From Oreohelix idahoensis (taxonomy: Eukaryota; Mollusca; Gastropoda; Stylommatophora; Oreohelicidae), in contig JAMPIV010018779.1 in assembly GCA_024509875.1 (NCBI GenBank), forward strand, positions 132,501 through 196,500: 64,000 nucleotides of DNA, written 5' to 3'. The translations under genes were made by a program, and so were the position numbers. The notes under the pieces were generated by a model that was given only the letters and a program-made list of their open reading frames with translations, made no database searches and had not been told where the DNA came from. Of this stretch, positions 1 to 14,339 are shown piece by piece. The first letter of the stretch is position 1, and every line of letters starts with the position of its first letter.

Positions 1-3000
1 ACCGTATCACCCCTTCTATAATTGACTTTTCAATCTCATTATTTTACTTTGGACTTTTCATGGAATCATTGTTCCTGTCCTAAGGTTCCATATCTACGTT
101 TTTGCCTTTCATGACGTTTCTCCGATATATCTGTTTTTACAAACCCTTCACCATCCCCCACCTGACGGTTTTAATTACCGATTCCACAACGTTTCTTCTC
201 TTTTTTCATTTGCACCACACACTTTCAAACCAGGACTGCTTTTTCCCCTGAGTCTCCTTCTGTTTCACCCCACCAACCCCATTGTCATGCTCCGGGCTTC
301 TTATATTATTTTTCCCCAACTCCTTTTTCCCCATCCCTACCCTTGTTTGTTCCCCCACTCTTTCTTGGCAAATAAATCATATGGATGCCTACCTTCCAAA
401 ATGTTCATCCACTGGTTATGTTTTGGGGTTCTCTTCCATCTGGGTTTCACACTCCCCCTTAAATACTGGCTCCACCATGCTGCCTTATTTTCACCTTCTG
501 ATTTTTCCTTTTTCACCCCACTGGTAGTACTGATCAACCTTTCTCAACCACCTGCTCAACTAACATATTATCGGTAGTACGAGCTTACTTTTTTGTATTT
601 TTGCACTTATAAATATTGTGTAACTTCTTTCTCTTTTGGCTGTTTCAAGGTTTCTATTTGCTGCACAACCTACACCCCCCACTGTCCAGGTTGCCCCCCA
701 CACAGGCTAATCCCCTTGCCGCCACCACCTTTTGCCCAATTGACAATTAGCCCACCTACCCACACACATCCACTATCTATAGGGCGGAATACATCTAAGA
801 AGTTCCCAATCACGCTTACTCATCCCTCTCTTGACATAACGATTATAACTTCCTTTTTATTCTCACTCTTCTCTTGGTCTTTAAATACAATATTAAATTT
901 ACAAGTAAAATTGTCGTAGAGTAGTACTATCATTCCTCTGACTCCATTTGTAATTCATAATATAACTATATAGGTCAAAATACTACAATAGCAAAAAGGG
1001 TTTATCCTGTTCTACCAGTCCCTACACCTATTTGCAGTTACCATCGTTGCGCTCTCCTTGGGTCCTTCTGTGATAATGGTATCTTAATTTTAATCACCAT
1101 CCCGTTATCTTATTTTGACGTCTTTATTAAGTTCCACCACTTTCTTGATTACCAATCAATAACTGTATCCCCCCATCTATTCCTTATAGATACTCCAAAC
1201 CACCCACTCTCCCAGGATTTCCAGTGATATTTCGAGTTGTAGGTTCTGATTCTCGGAGACTCATTATTTTCATAATACTTCGTTTATCCTACGTATTTCA
1301 CTTTTACCAAAAAGCCTGCTTGATTTGTTTATTCAGATCCCTAATCAGTTCAGACATTTTTGAGATCTAGCCCCAGGGTTCTATTAACTTAATCTCCTCA
1401 TTGCGATCACTAACCAACCACTCTCGATTACCTGATAAGATTATTCTGATATCTTCCAATCGCATTAATTGTCTGTTTACCTTGCTCTCCCACCCAATTT
1501 CCTCAATATCAGATATTTGAGCATCCGATTATCTCATCTCCCACACGATCACTTTACGATCGATAATTTATACACTGTATTTAAAATTTATTGCATAAAT
1601 ATGTTTATTCAACTCTTTACTCATTCTATTAGCACGACGATCTTCTTACTCTTCATTCTTACTTAGATTGACATGTAATTTCTTAAAATCGCCGTCATTC
1701 TGGACGAAAGTTTCCGCCTCATCTTAAAAAACGTGTCGCAAATCAAGACAACTTTGGTTATCTCATAAATTCCTTAAGAACCCTTAACATTAAATAATGC
1801 TGCAGAATCCACCTTAATGAAGTGAAGATCTATGTCGAATATTAAATCTTCAGAATCTATGTGCAACTAATCACTTCTTTCTCTTACTAGTAATCTCCTT
1901 CCTTTTCATCTCTTTTCTTTACCTTCCCTTCCACACAATCATCTTACTTGTCCCCCTATTTACTTCTTTCCCAATACTAATATCAATTCATTTTATACTT
2001 CCTTCCTTCTGCTTTCCACCATACGATCATTGTGAATTAAAATATCCATCCCTTCTTACCTGTAACGATACGACTTCACAAATCCATATAATCTCATTGA
2101 CACAATCCCAAACTTCCCCATGTACTTCTATCGTTATCTGATAATTTATCTTCAAAACAGCATGTTATAGAATCATCTCATAAGGGGTGTTCAACTTTAT
2201 TAAATGCTCTTGGTTGTAAATTGTGGTACATGTGAAGTGAACCGTGGGTTCTGGACAGATCGTTAGTTATGTGGGGGTTCCCAAGGTATTTCTTCCCGAC
2301 AACTAATGATCTGGTCTGTACGTTTAAACGATAGATTTCTTACTTCTCCTTGTACTTGGTACATTGTTAATAAACAAAGTAAATGTGTCCAAACAAACCA
2401 AATCACAGACCAACGCATAAACTCAACTCATAACTTACTTATCAATAAATTTTTTAGCCCACACACGTTCACATACACATTTTACAATTTATGATAACTG
2501 AAGTTCCATACGATTACATTCCTCCATATCTTCTCACAAATACCTTATCTTCGCGATCCTTCTTCCATAACCACACAGAGTTTGCACACACTCTTACATC
2601 CTATCGGCGCGAGGTACCAATCCCCCACCAACATGTCTTGATATATGCTGACGACTCATACATCTTCATCAACTCATAAACTTACGAACCATCCCCAAAC
2701 ATACAGGACTTGCAACCAATTGATATCCCCCTTCATAACTTCCATCTCAAAAACACCTACCTTACTCGTAGACTGGCCCGCTAAATCCAAATTCACTATC
2801 TCTAACACGTCAACAAGAAGGACCATACAGTATGTCTTCTAAATATATACAAAATAGAACTTTCAATTTAACAAAAAAATCTACTCATTTTTTAACTCCA
2901 TTTACTACATAATCTTGAACAAAAAAACAAATACCTCCAGAGAAATTGAAAATTGATTAACGATCGATAAACTGGAAAAATAGTGTCAAGATGACAAGAT

Positions 3001-6000
3001 CACGAACCACCTACATTCTAAACTGTAGTAGGTACTCATATCCACCAACTTAAAGCGACATCATACTGGCGAATTCCCACCAACGTCATTGTCTGTACTG
3101 TGTTTGACACCATTAAAACAGACCAGAACTATCTTCCAATTTGCAACCTTCCACTTCCTAAGCTGCAAGTAAACAGATCCCTCCTTAAGCTATGTTTCTA
3201 CACGAACACGACGATTCCTTAGCAAAAGAAACAAACCCTACATACCCCCCCTGCATATCAGAGGCTTGTACTATTCCCATTAGTCAGCAACATACGGCAT
3301 GCGGCAGACTTGGGACACACTCAAATCTTAAAACTGTTGCTAAAAAATCGATTCATCTCTTGAGATGAAATGCTACAGATGCCCCATGTTGAGACTCTAC
3401 CCTGGACAGAAAAATAAGTCCCCAACAGAGACCACGTACTCGACTCTCCATCCTAAACGTTACAGGTATCATTGGCTCACCTTAAAAATACCATCGCAAA
3501 TAAGGAAGCTGAAATTTTTTCGGTTCATATAAAAAGACATCATAGCCTGCGCTCAAAAAACATTGATGGAAGCATGGTCCCTGGTAAAAAAGGGGATGGG
3601 GTACGACCTTAGCTCCGACGGTGGACAAGGAAACTAACCACTGAGAGTTCCTGTACCCCCTGTCTCATTGGATGTTGCAGGTCGACTTGCCACTCGCAAA
3701 TTCGTGATGCGTTCCAGAGAGTGCTAATGGATGAAATAAAACGTGTTGGACAGAATACGTAACATGAAGATTCGCTCACTTCTCTATAGCCCAGTCTGAG
3801 ATCCCAGTTATGCTCGCACTGAAGTATATAGTCTACACAGGTACTATGGCTCCTAATCGCTTGTAATAAACATCTCCTCGATAGGACTATCACACAGATT
3901 AACATTTATCAGCATACTCTACCCTACAGTACGTATATCATAAACCCCTCCGTAGGACGCATCTTAAATTTGTAATTGAAGGCAATGAAAGAGAGAAGTT
4001 GAAAAATGGCCCGATGAAACATGTTAAAATGTGCGATATCACATACAACTACCAAATTGCTATAAATTATGAAGGTACGTGGACTAGTGAAAATGTAGCG
4101 CCACTCTTGAAAGGTTGCACAAACACAAAAAGTGGAACCAATTACCTGGAAGTATAAAATGGTGTCAAATAACATTGAAAGTCCATACATTATAGAAGGC
4201 ATGGAAATAAACAGATTCCCCCACCACCCAACCCCCCCCCCAAAAATTGGTAGCGCCAGGTTCCCTCTTGAATACTGTTAAGGGTAATAGGCGCTACCTT
4301 ACGTTAGTGTGTGTTTTTCGAGATGAGGGTCCCGCCCGCCCTTATATTTTATAATCAATGATGCAAAATTCATTATCAACAGCGGTTACCAACTATTCTG
4401 GAACGCCTTTTATACACTATTAGAATAAGCGTGTTTTACATCCCCCCGCCCTCAAAATTTAAGGCAACATCTATGATTACCTACACATCGAACACTATTT
4501 AATTGTAAGGCCTTGCGCAAAAGGCATCCCAATGTTTTTAATTGCACGTGTTTCCTTAACATGTAACATGAAGGGCCCCCCCCACCAAGATTATGAGCTA
4601 CGATAGAAATTTTGACAGTTGGTTCACCTGACTGCTTAATCATAGTGTCGTTCGAATCATTCAAATGAGAGGGGCAAACCCCAAATACTCTAAAAAACCA
4701 GGGATGTAATTTGTATCTCTCACACTATACTCTATTCCGAGACGTTTATAATAGCAGTCTGATATGGAAACTTTACAGGGCGCGCTTTAAAATTAGAAAG
4801 AATAAACATCCAGATAAGCTCCAGAAAAACTGACCCCTTTGAACAACCCTCTCGGGGTTAAACAAGCAAGCTTTTGTTGGGAGTAAGTGAACCCTACCTG
4901 GCTTTCGCCGGTCGATACGGCCTACGTCTCTATAATTTGAGCTGTAGGTTTCGAGCAATACTTCACCCGCTACCATTTTTTTTCATCCTCTTAAATATTC
5001 TATAAATTGTTTTTTAGTGGTGTTTTATGTTTGAATAGTGGATTCGTTATTTTTATTTAATCACCCCCCCCCGAATGTAGAACTCACTGCACCACTCCTG
5101 GCCAATCACCACATAGGTGCACTTCAGTCCTCCACATCAGCATATGGTCGATGAGTATGAATGCCTACCTTGTTGTTCGTAATTGTACCTGCCTAGCACG
5201 CTGGTTCTTTTATTCCGGGACCGATGCTTCTCTCTCCCCCCGCGTCCTTTCCTGCTAAGTCCACCACGTTCTGATTGCACAAAACTCAACAAACAGACAT
5301 CCCCCCCACGGCCTTGTTGATTCGTCCAGTGTACATTATCCAGCACGGCGATATTAAATTACACCTGACATTATCTTTTTCCTTGTTTCTCCTTTACAAT
5401 GTCCAGTGCTCTCCATACTTTGGGTGCTCTCAGGTGACAGTTCTTGTAAGATCATCCCATCAATTGGCCACAGTTCTCCTGCATGACCGGACAAGTATGA
5501 TCCCCAACACCAGTTCTCCTCAAGACTTGTGGTTTCTATTGATGTTTCCTTTCCGTCCGCAGCACCCCCCCAATCGCTTTCTGCTATCAACTTACCATCT
5601 GATTGCAATGGCTTGAGAGTATTGACAATATTAACTTGAGACCTTGGTTCCGTACGGACCGTTCTCAGACAGCAACCCTTAGTGCTGCCAGTAACTGCAA
5701 TCTAACCCTCCTTCATGTACTCGGTGGTTGTCTGTCATGTCTGAATCCACCTCTGCTAACTCGAGAATTCGCTCTGATCTTTTCCTCTCATACTCTCGTG
5801 AGGACCATCCTGATTTCTCAACAGACCCCCTTATCACACGCTCCATTCAGTGTTAATCTATCTGGCATCATCTTCCCCAGCTCATGAATCCTCACTCGTA
5901 CTCAAACTGCCCTTTAATTCTGTACAGCTATGCTTTACCATTCGCCGCCCTCCTGATCTACGACATCTCTGCCAAGGCTAATGATGTCCTGCTTTAGTGT

Positions 6001-7440
6001 ATCAAAGTTTTCCCATGAGTTACCCTACTCTTCCCCTATGAATACCATTCTTACCCTAACCCCCTGGTTCCTCCCGCTATAATCGTTGCTTTTGCATGCT
6101 GCCATTACTCTGACTTAATCCCCCCCCCCCCCCCTCTTGCTTTCTTGTACTTGATTCTCTTGTCAGCTTACATTCTCATGTAGGGATCGTTTTTTGTCGG
6201 GTGGTTACCGCATATATGTTTTTTTTGCCATGGGCATCCGCACTCCTCATCACTGGATCCTAGATACGACAGCTACCTCCTCCCGCCAGCATGTAATCTA
6301 CATGGTCATACATGGGGGTATAACGCGTACAGCCCTTAATCTAGCTCGCAATTACCACTCTCATTCTCGATCTCGCGGTTCCAGTCGTTTACACAATTGT
6401 AACACCTTGACAGCATGAGTATTCTATTTAGTGCACACGTACTCGATTATCGTAAATCCACAGTAGCTGGGATGAGTACAGCCCGCAGTGGAGAATAATC
6501 AATAGTCTAATGTTCCCAAGCACGCAGCTGAATTTGTTTTTAATGATTCCCCCCCGCCAGTCCTAGACGTGCGACTTCTGTGATGTTAAAGTTCGTCTGA
6601 TCACTTGCAATGATAGCCCTATGTCCAAATAATTTATCCCAGATATAAATTCAGGCCTAGCCTTTGCCATTTCTATAGCTTCTGCGCCATCATGTAAGTG
6701 ATATCTGATTATGGTAGAGCTTTCAACTTTTGATGTTGTTTAAAGAGCATCTCACTATCACTGGAACCTTGTTGGGCAGACTTTGACCTCTTGATTCCCG
6801 CCCTCTCTCCTACCATTTAGAAAAAGCCATGTAGTGTTATTGTTATGCCATAGGAACACCTCGTCTCCTGTCTGTCTAGAAGCCTGTTCATTACTTGAGT
6901 TTGTCATCGGTTAGTCCTCTTTCGTTCGTCCCGGCGCCGTGCTCCTGGTTGTAAGGTTGTAAATTTTTGTGTGCTAGATGTTTAAACAGACACGGTTATA
7001 GTGGCAGAAACATGGGGTAGTCACAGGGCAAATGTGCAGTGGTTCTGATAGTCACCAGTTTCACAAGCGAATGACAACTGATCTCTCCATTAAGGCCAGA
7101 CTGCTTTCGCTAGTTACTCCAAGCCACCAGTGTAAATCCACATGCCATTATAAACTCAATCTATTTGGGTTGCATCCGTCACTAACAACAGCTATACACC
7201 ACATCATCTGAGATCACACTTGCGAAAGCCACCCGTTTCTATCCCTTTAGCATGGAATCCCTCGTTCCCAATTCATTCGCAAACGTTACCACGCGTTTCC
7301 ATGTTGGTTTTTCCCATTAGGCACTCCCTATGCCCCCTACCCAGGGTATATGAAGGATGCTGTGGATTTTACGACGGTGGCTCATTTTTGTCTTGCAACA
7401 ATCTTTTATTTAATCTCTCTCCAGGAGACAATCTGTAGCG
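1..7440. other. G-poor, pyrimidine-rich stretch without a recognisable gene
   Basis: No ORF here has a recognisable domain. Long segments of the + strand are strikingly poor in G: the 60 bases from 1921 contain one G. Homopolymer C runs recur, for example near 4216, 5066 and 6120. A short reading frame near 2636-2676 contains the string IYADDS, like the YADD box of a reverse transcriptase, but nothing around it supports a real RT. This could be old degraded repeat DNA or a low-quality assembly segment. I cannot assign a function. Confidence 0.5.
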
Positions 7441-8710
7441 TGTATCATTCGATAGTGTTGAGCACCGTGGGGCTCTTTGCCACGGTTCTAGGAAGTGGCG
7501 CCCCCCCACAGGTCAATCTGGTAGCCACCGCTCCTTCCCCGCGCACACCCCTCCTCCCAGCCTATGTCTGCTCCTCTCCGATCCCGGTTAGTGAATCTCT
7601 CCGCCACTGTCACACCTCGTCCGCTATTCTATATGGCTCGCTGCGCACCGCACCGTCGCCGCTGCTTCTAGGCTGCACTGGCTCCCCCCTCTGTATATCC
7701 CTCACACTACTCCCTCAAACGACACTCCACGGGCAGAAGCCTCGTCTTGCTCCTGATGGCTTCGAACTACTTGCGCGCCTACTTCTCATCACAAATTCCC
7801 ACTGTCCGCTCCCAACGAACACCTCTCTCATCTGCGTCAGCTAAGCGCTACTATCACTTTGCGTCCACATCCTTCCGCGGCCCACTTTCCACTCCAAGCC
7901 ACAGCCCACACACCCCTCGCCTCCTTCTTATCTATTGCCTCCATGCAGGGCACTTTTGTCACCGTTTAACCGTTTTCTCCAAATATCGACGAATAATGCT
8001 CATCCCTTCCGTTGCTTCAGTTATTTCCTCTGTAGAGCTTTTGATTCACCGAGCTCGCGCGCCTCCTGGGCCCCCTTGATCCTTGAACATCTCGTCCCTA
8101 TGCTCCATTGTCATCCTCACGCTCTGCCTCACAGAGCCCAACAGACATGCTTTCCTCGAGCCGATGCGCGCTTCACACCAGTCTACCAGTGCCACTACAC
8201 TCGTCGCGTACTCACAAAGCTACCAGCCCACGACTAACTTTCTTACACTTCCGCGATCACCACGCCACACACCCCTTCGACCTACTAGCACTCATTCGAA
8301 CTCTATCACTCTTAATGCCCGCACCTACTCATGCCATCTTTTGTTCATCAATTCCACTCCTTCTCTAAACCTCACCTCTATACACACCCCACCCGTCCAC
8401 CACCCTCTACATCACTCTCCCCACCATCCCCATGCTGGTTCCGTGACTCTTGTGCACGAACCCACCAATTCCTCACTACAGACTTGCCTCTGCATCGCAC
8501 TGCTGCAACCTCGTAGCGACGGCCACTTCTCAACCCCCTACGTGCTCTCCACGACTCTAATCGCGCTGTATTCTTATCCGCGCCTCACACAACTCAATCG
8601 ACGATATCTCCCGAGAGCCCGCGCTGAAGCTCTCGCGTTCCACACTCGTTGTTCATCCAGTGCCTTTGATTCGCCAGCTCGCCGCCCGCTCTATCGTACC
8701 CTGAGCTACG
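7441..8710. other. C-rich degenerate segment leading into the poly-C tract
   Basis: C content rises steadily toward the poly-C block and G stays low. Several overlapping frames are open simply because T/A-starting stop codons are rare in such a composition. The proline-rich frame that runs on through the poly-C tract is a composition artefact, not a gene. No domain, splice structure or repeat boundary is visible. Confidence 0.5.
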
Positions 8711-8733
8711 ACCCCCCCCCCCCCCCCCCCCCC

Positions 8734-8775
<42 letters not shown>

Positions 8776-9340
8776 CCACACCCCCCACCCCCACACCCCA
8801 CCCCACCCCCCCCCACCCCCCCACACCCCACACCCCCCACCCACCCCCCCCCACCCCCCCCCCCCCCCCCCCCCCCCACCCCCCCCCCCCCCCCCCCACA
8901 CACCCCAACCCCACCTACACCCCCACCCCCACCCCCCCGAAAACCTAAATCTACCCCCACCCCCCACCCGCCACCCCCCCCCCCCACCCCACCCCCCACC
9001 CCCCCCCACCCCCCCCCCCCCCCCCCCACCCCCCCCCCCCCCCCCCCCCACCCCCACCCCCCCCCCCCCCACCCCCACACCCACCCACCCAACCAACCCC
9101 CCCACCCCCCCCCCCCCCCCCCCCCCCCCCCCCACCCCCCCACCCCCCACCCAACCCCCCCCTCCACACCGGCCCCCCACCCCACCACCCGACCATCCGC
9201 CACCCCCTCCCCTGTCCACCGCTCCCCCCCCTCATAGGCCTCCTCCCCACCATATCCCCAGACACCCACCTATACCCCTTTACAACCCCCCACCCCCACC
9301 CCTCCCCCCACCCCCCCCCCATAACCCCCACCCCCCCAAA
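8711..9340. repeat. Nearly pure C tract with scattered A/T (low complexity)
   Basis: About 630 bp consist almost only of C with isolated A and occasional T, often as CCCCACCCC. From about 8713 to 8938 there is no G at all on the + strand. All reading frames through it give only Pro/His/Thr-rich or, on the other strand, Gly/Trp-rich translations. It has no fixed repeat unit, unlike a telomere or a classical microsatellite. It may be a genuine G4/i-motif-forming tract or a consensus error in a hard-to-sequence region. Confidence 0.8.
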
Positions 9341-9913
9341 ATCCCTGGTTTTAATATAGAGTTATCCTTTACATACAACTTTCTATCCCCCCCCCTGTCA
9401 CCGCCCAGCACCACCGCATCCCCATAGAGGCCCATACCCATTTTCCACACAAGTCTCAAACGCGCATTTAACAACACGCTACTACTATACCCCCCAATAA
9501 CCCCTTCCCATAAGATTATAAAACATTTATACAAACTACAAAACAAATTAACCCCCATATAAAAACAAATAAACAACCCCTGCCACCTCATACACTCCTG
9601 CCCCCATAACATGTCCTTCTCTGTTTATTACCCCCCAATAACCTCGCTTTTATAAAGGCACTAAACGCGCCGCCTCAACTTACACACTCAGACACATCAA
9701 ACTCCGATTGATCATCACTACCCACTCAACCACACGCTCGCGTTAACATTGGCAGCCCGGTCACGTCGCTCCGTGTCCCCCCCGAATCCGCCCGCACCAC
9801 CAAGTAACAAAGGTGCTACCTGGTCTACGGATGGGAGACTCCAGTCCCTTTGGAGTTTGCTCCCCTTAAAGGATCCTATTAATCAAGAGAGAAAAAAAAA
9901 TAAAACATATGTC
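9341..9913. other. C-rich tail of the poly-C block, no gene seen
   Basis: C-richness fades over a few hundred bases. From about 9750 the composition becomes more balanced. The short frame at 9749-9967 ends in lysine codons made by A-runs and has no recognisable domain. I see nothing else here. Confidence 0.4.
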
Positions 9914-10006
9914 CCTAAAAAAAAAAAAAAAAACACTCGAAATTGGAAAAAAAAAAAAATAATATAAATGAAAAAAGAACAAAAAAAAAAAAAAAAAAAA
10001 AAAAAA
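9914..10006 (+). repeat. Interrupted A-rich runs
   Basis: Several A homopolymers of about 13 to 27 bases are separated by short mixed spacers. Such runs can mark the tail of a retroposed sequence, but no element body could be identified immediately upstream. They equally fit the suspect quality of the preceding C-rich segment. Confidence 0.6.
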
Positions 10007-11740
10007 ACAGACTAAAATGGTTTTCGCAATCGCAAAATTTCGCCCGTCTAGGTGTGCAACCAAGACCCTTCTACAATAAAAAAGTGATCCTTTTATCTAA
10101 AAAAAATATTTAATAAATCAAAAAGAGTAGACGCTGGTGTCCGTTGATAATCCATCCAAAACATAAACCCATTTTGTAATAGGATGATACATACAAGCAC
10201 AACAGTTCTTTTTATTTCTTCGTCAGTACAATGCTCCCTTCCTTTCCTGACACGGAACGAGGATGCAGGCCATTGAAAAGGAAAAAAGTCACCTATATCT
10301 CTTAGACATATAATCCATGCTTATATAATTTCCAGTGTTTTTATCTTCCAAATTTGGCCCCAGTCCCTCCTTCCAATAATTAAATTTTATAAGAGGAACG
10401 CCTAAATTGGTGGTTGATTCCTGGATCGACAAATGTCACCTCGAATAGTTAAAGTAGAAACTCTCTGAGATCTGGTGTTCACAGTAAACTGTAGGGAAAC
10501 ATCTGGTTGCTAAAACTGTAAGTTATGATGATGATGATAAATCCTAACGGCCGACTCTGGGGTGAGTGCCGATTTTGAAACAGCGTAACTTGCTGGATAA
10601 ATCCGATGCTACAGTCAGGTAGTACTGTTATTTGTAGTACGCTACAGTGGGCTGATAAAATACAATAAATATTTTCTGGTGTTTATAGTCCAGTTAAATT
10701 TACTATTTAAAATGTTACTTTGTCTCTGTGGCCGGTCCTGTTCACAACTGAACTTGGAGACGCGTAAGCCAAGACGAAGACAACATTAGTCCAATCAGTA
10801 AATGGAGAAAAAGACCAAAATAGACCGCTGGTCGCCGTTTGATCAGGTCATGCCTAAGAATAGAGAAACATTATGACAAAAATACTACTAATAAATATCT
10901 ACATATAATCACACGGTATCTCTAGCCTATTACTATCCGGTCAGTTATTATTTAATTATCCATACGCGCACTTAACAAATATCGCCTGTCGCTAAATAGC
11001 TATTAGAGGGTCGGTGTCGGTGGGTCGTCGTATGGTATTTAAACAACAGTCACTTACTAAAATTACACAAAATGAAATATAACGGGAGTTCTTTTCTGTC
11101 AATTATCCGTCGCGCCTAGTGTAATAAGTAGTCAACTAAAACGTCTCTTCTTATGTGAGGAAGCGGGTGGTAAAATTATCATTAGACTGAACGACTGATA
11201 AACAAATAGCTACGCGTTATTTTCTACTGGTCTTTAACACCTAGAAAATCACAGTGAATTTAAGATAATAAACTTTTAACACTTTAACACGCTTAAGCAC
11301 AAATTTATATTACCAGAAAATCAGAATGAAATCTCCACGAAACTATTAACACATCTATTCACAATGGTTCTAGACTACGTGTTTAGACTATCCGAAAAAT
11401 TCTGAGCGACAACTGATAACCGATTTTAGGGGCCATAGTTTATATACATTATTGTCTCTCTGATCTATAGATGACGTTACGTTTCACACTATAGCGCATA
11501 GCAGAAATCGGGAGACTACGTTTTCCCCGATAAAAGGTTTTCACGGTCGCTTCTGTCGGCGCTGCTAATCGACAACAAAGACTTGGAACCGTGTAACGGG
11601 TTCTAGTAGATTTGCCCGCTTCTGGAGATCACAGAGTTGTCTTCCCATGTATGTACGAACATCAAAGGGCTAACGAATCATAGAACGCCACGAGGTCACG
11701 AAAGGCTGTCGGATACTGTAGGCTACATTTCCATTATACG
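10007..11740. other. AT-rich DNA without identifiable gene
   Basis: I see no coding region or repeat boundary. A small (GAT)n run lies near 10526-10540. A TATTTAAA-like box lies near 11036-11043, but there is nothing to tie it to a transcript. Confidence 0.4.
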
Positions 11741-12452
11741 TCACAGATACTCGAAGGTCTGTTTAGGTTTCCTGTGTCTAGTGGTCGTACCCTTTGCAAT
11801 GAGTATGACGCAAGGTAGGTGATCACTTTCCTGTGACCTAATACATCCCAAAATTGCCATGGTGGTGGCAGCACTAGAGATGAATGCCAAATCTATGACA
11901 CCTTTTATATCCCCAGGTTTAGTTGCCAGTCTAGTTGGGCGTCCATCATTCAGGATGGCAAGGTTCATGTTAATTAATGCCTGGCTCAAAGCTATACCCT
12001 GTCTATTTTCCGTGATGTTCCCCCACTGCTTGGATCTAGCATTGAACTCACCAGAAATTAAACACCTAATGTTAGAATCTTCAGACAATTCCGCCTTTCC
12101 AATCACTCTCTGTTGTAAGATGGTCGACATGAGCATATAAATTGTAAACTCGCCGCTCCTGACCGCCTATATTCACAGCAATCCCCTGCAATTCCGCTTC
12201 CTCACTAGTTTTGGAACTTGTATCCAGCCACGTATGAGGGAGCTCATATTTGACATACATAGCTTGCCCTCGTCTACCAGGCCCACATGGATTGGAGTAA
12301 CATCTGTAGCCTGGGCAATTGATAACACTATTGGCTTTTAAATTTGTCTCCTGGATCATGAGGATATCGAAATCGTAGATCATTGTTTGTATAATGGCTG
12401 CGCGTTGATTGGCACTTCGACAATTCCTGTATCCTATACACACATATTTCAT
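11741..12452 (-). pseudogene. LINE endonuclease domain fragment (APE-type, Jockey/R1-like)
   Basis: Two overlapping minus-strand frames, 12452-12081 and 12136-11741, together read as one apurinic-endonuclease-like domain of a non-LTR retrotransposon. The first part carries the IQETN motif (catalytic Glu region). The second carries EFNARSKQWG, where the family normally has GDFNA-type residues, then DLAF and the C-terminal SDHLPC motif. This nuclease normally nicks target DNA to prime reverse transcription. The frame switches near 12110-12136, and the usual Asp of GDFNA reads Glu here. No RT domain follows downstream on the minus strand, so this is a truncated, dead copy. The clade assignment is tentative. 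Confidence 0.8.
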
Positions 12453-12494
12453 CGAGATGTGTTCTGCTTTCTTTCTGAACCTTCTATTTCCTGC

Positions 12495-13265
<771 letters not shown>

Positions 13266-13600
13266 GCCAGATTCAAACATGTCTGGACACGAGATTGGTT
13301 TGCCGCTCTTATTCATAAGCTAAAGATAGGAACTACCGATTAGTGTAACTGTGGTACCGATAAAATGACTACTGAACATCTGCTTCAAAGATAACCAAAT
13401 TATGAGCAAGAGAAAGCACATGTGGCCGTCCCCACTACCAATCCTGGAAAAAAAAATCGCCATAATGCCGTGCTACAGAGTTCGTGCACTGTGCTGAGAT
13501 CCTCCTTGTATGATCTAAGGGAGGAGATCGGAGTTGTTCGTGTGCAGTGAAGATAGTCCTTAAAATAAAACCAAACCAAACGAAGAAGAAGAAGAAGAAT
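13266..13600 (+). pseudogene. Decayed LINE 3' end (post-RT C-terminal domain plus GAA tail)
   Basis: Fragments read HKLKIGTTD, then after a stop CNCGTDKMTTEHLLQR. This matches the C-terminal cysteine-rich motif of Jockey/CR1-like LINE ORF2 proteins, normally written TGHxRL...K...C.CG...T.EH.L..C. The last part ends in a short (GAA)n-type tail at about 13583-13600. The same domain, better preserved, occurs split at 22655-22743 and 34009-34230. There are stop codons and frameshifts throughout, so it is a relic. Confidence 0.65.
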
Positions 13601-14339
13601 AGGACTGGACTCCCCCTTCAGGCACCTTTGGCGCCCTTGACTTGTACATTGCCAAAACTTTACGTAATAGCTGTAACACTTACAAACAGACGTGATGACA
13701 TACCTGCAGGCAAAGGTGGCGTAGAGGTACTTTGAGGCAAGGACATAAATTCGAGAAAGACTAAAAAAGCTTAGTAACCCCACCTTCTACTCTCCTTCCT
13801 TTGTTGATGCTACTAGTTCGCAACAATTTTGTTGTCCATGACACTATCCATGGTTTTCACCGCGATCTCCCCTCCTGGTATTTTCTATTTCCACATTTTC
13901 ACAGTAACGCTGGGAGACTGTTTATTAATGTGCCTACTACGGTACACACAACTGGCAATATTGTTAGACCCATTGTGACCAGCCTGTTCTTGCCATACTG
14001 AACGCGTTAACGAATTTCTTGGCAGTGTTATTCAGTCTTACTTGTTATACTTCCTTCATTTTGAAAGATACTAATCACGCTATTATTACTTTCAATTCCT
14101 TTAGATTATTTATGGGCCATATTTAGTGTCTTTTCTATTTGGATATTTGCTCGCTTTAGACTTCTAACCCACACTATGGTAGGCTTAAAGAGCTGGAGAT
14201 TTTCCTGGGCAGATGTTCTCAGTCTAATGTAGGCACTCGGCCTAATCTACGCCTTGCCTGAGTTGGGTCTCATTCTCAATTCTTGTAACTTAAATGGGCA
14301 ACTATTTGACAAAATCAATGGTGTTGCAGTGGGATTTTT
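13601..14339. other. No recognisable feature
   Basis: Short random frames only. I see no repeat or gene signature between the decayed LINE end and the 5' part of LINE-A. Confidence 0.3.

Noticed and set aside
2491..2679. Frame with IYADDS resembling an RT active site
   Set aside because: No other RT motif upstream or downstream in the expected order; chance match in skewed sequence.
3296..3420. Weak resemblance to a retroelement integrase zinc-finger (HAADLGH...)
   Set aside because: Multiple stops and no catalytic core or protease nearby; too weak to annotate.
8083..9237. 384-codon proline-rich reading frame and its glycine-rich reverse frames
   Set aside because: Open only because the C/A tract lacks stop codons; all other frames there are likewise low-complexity.
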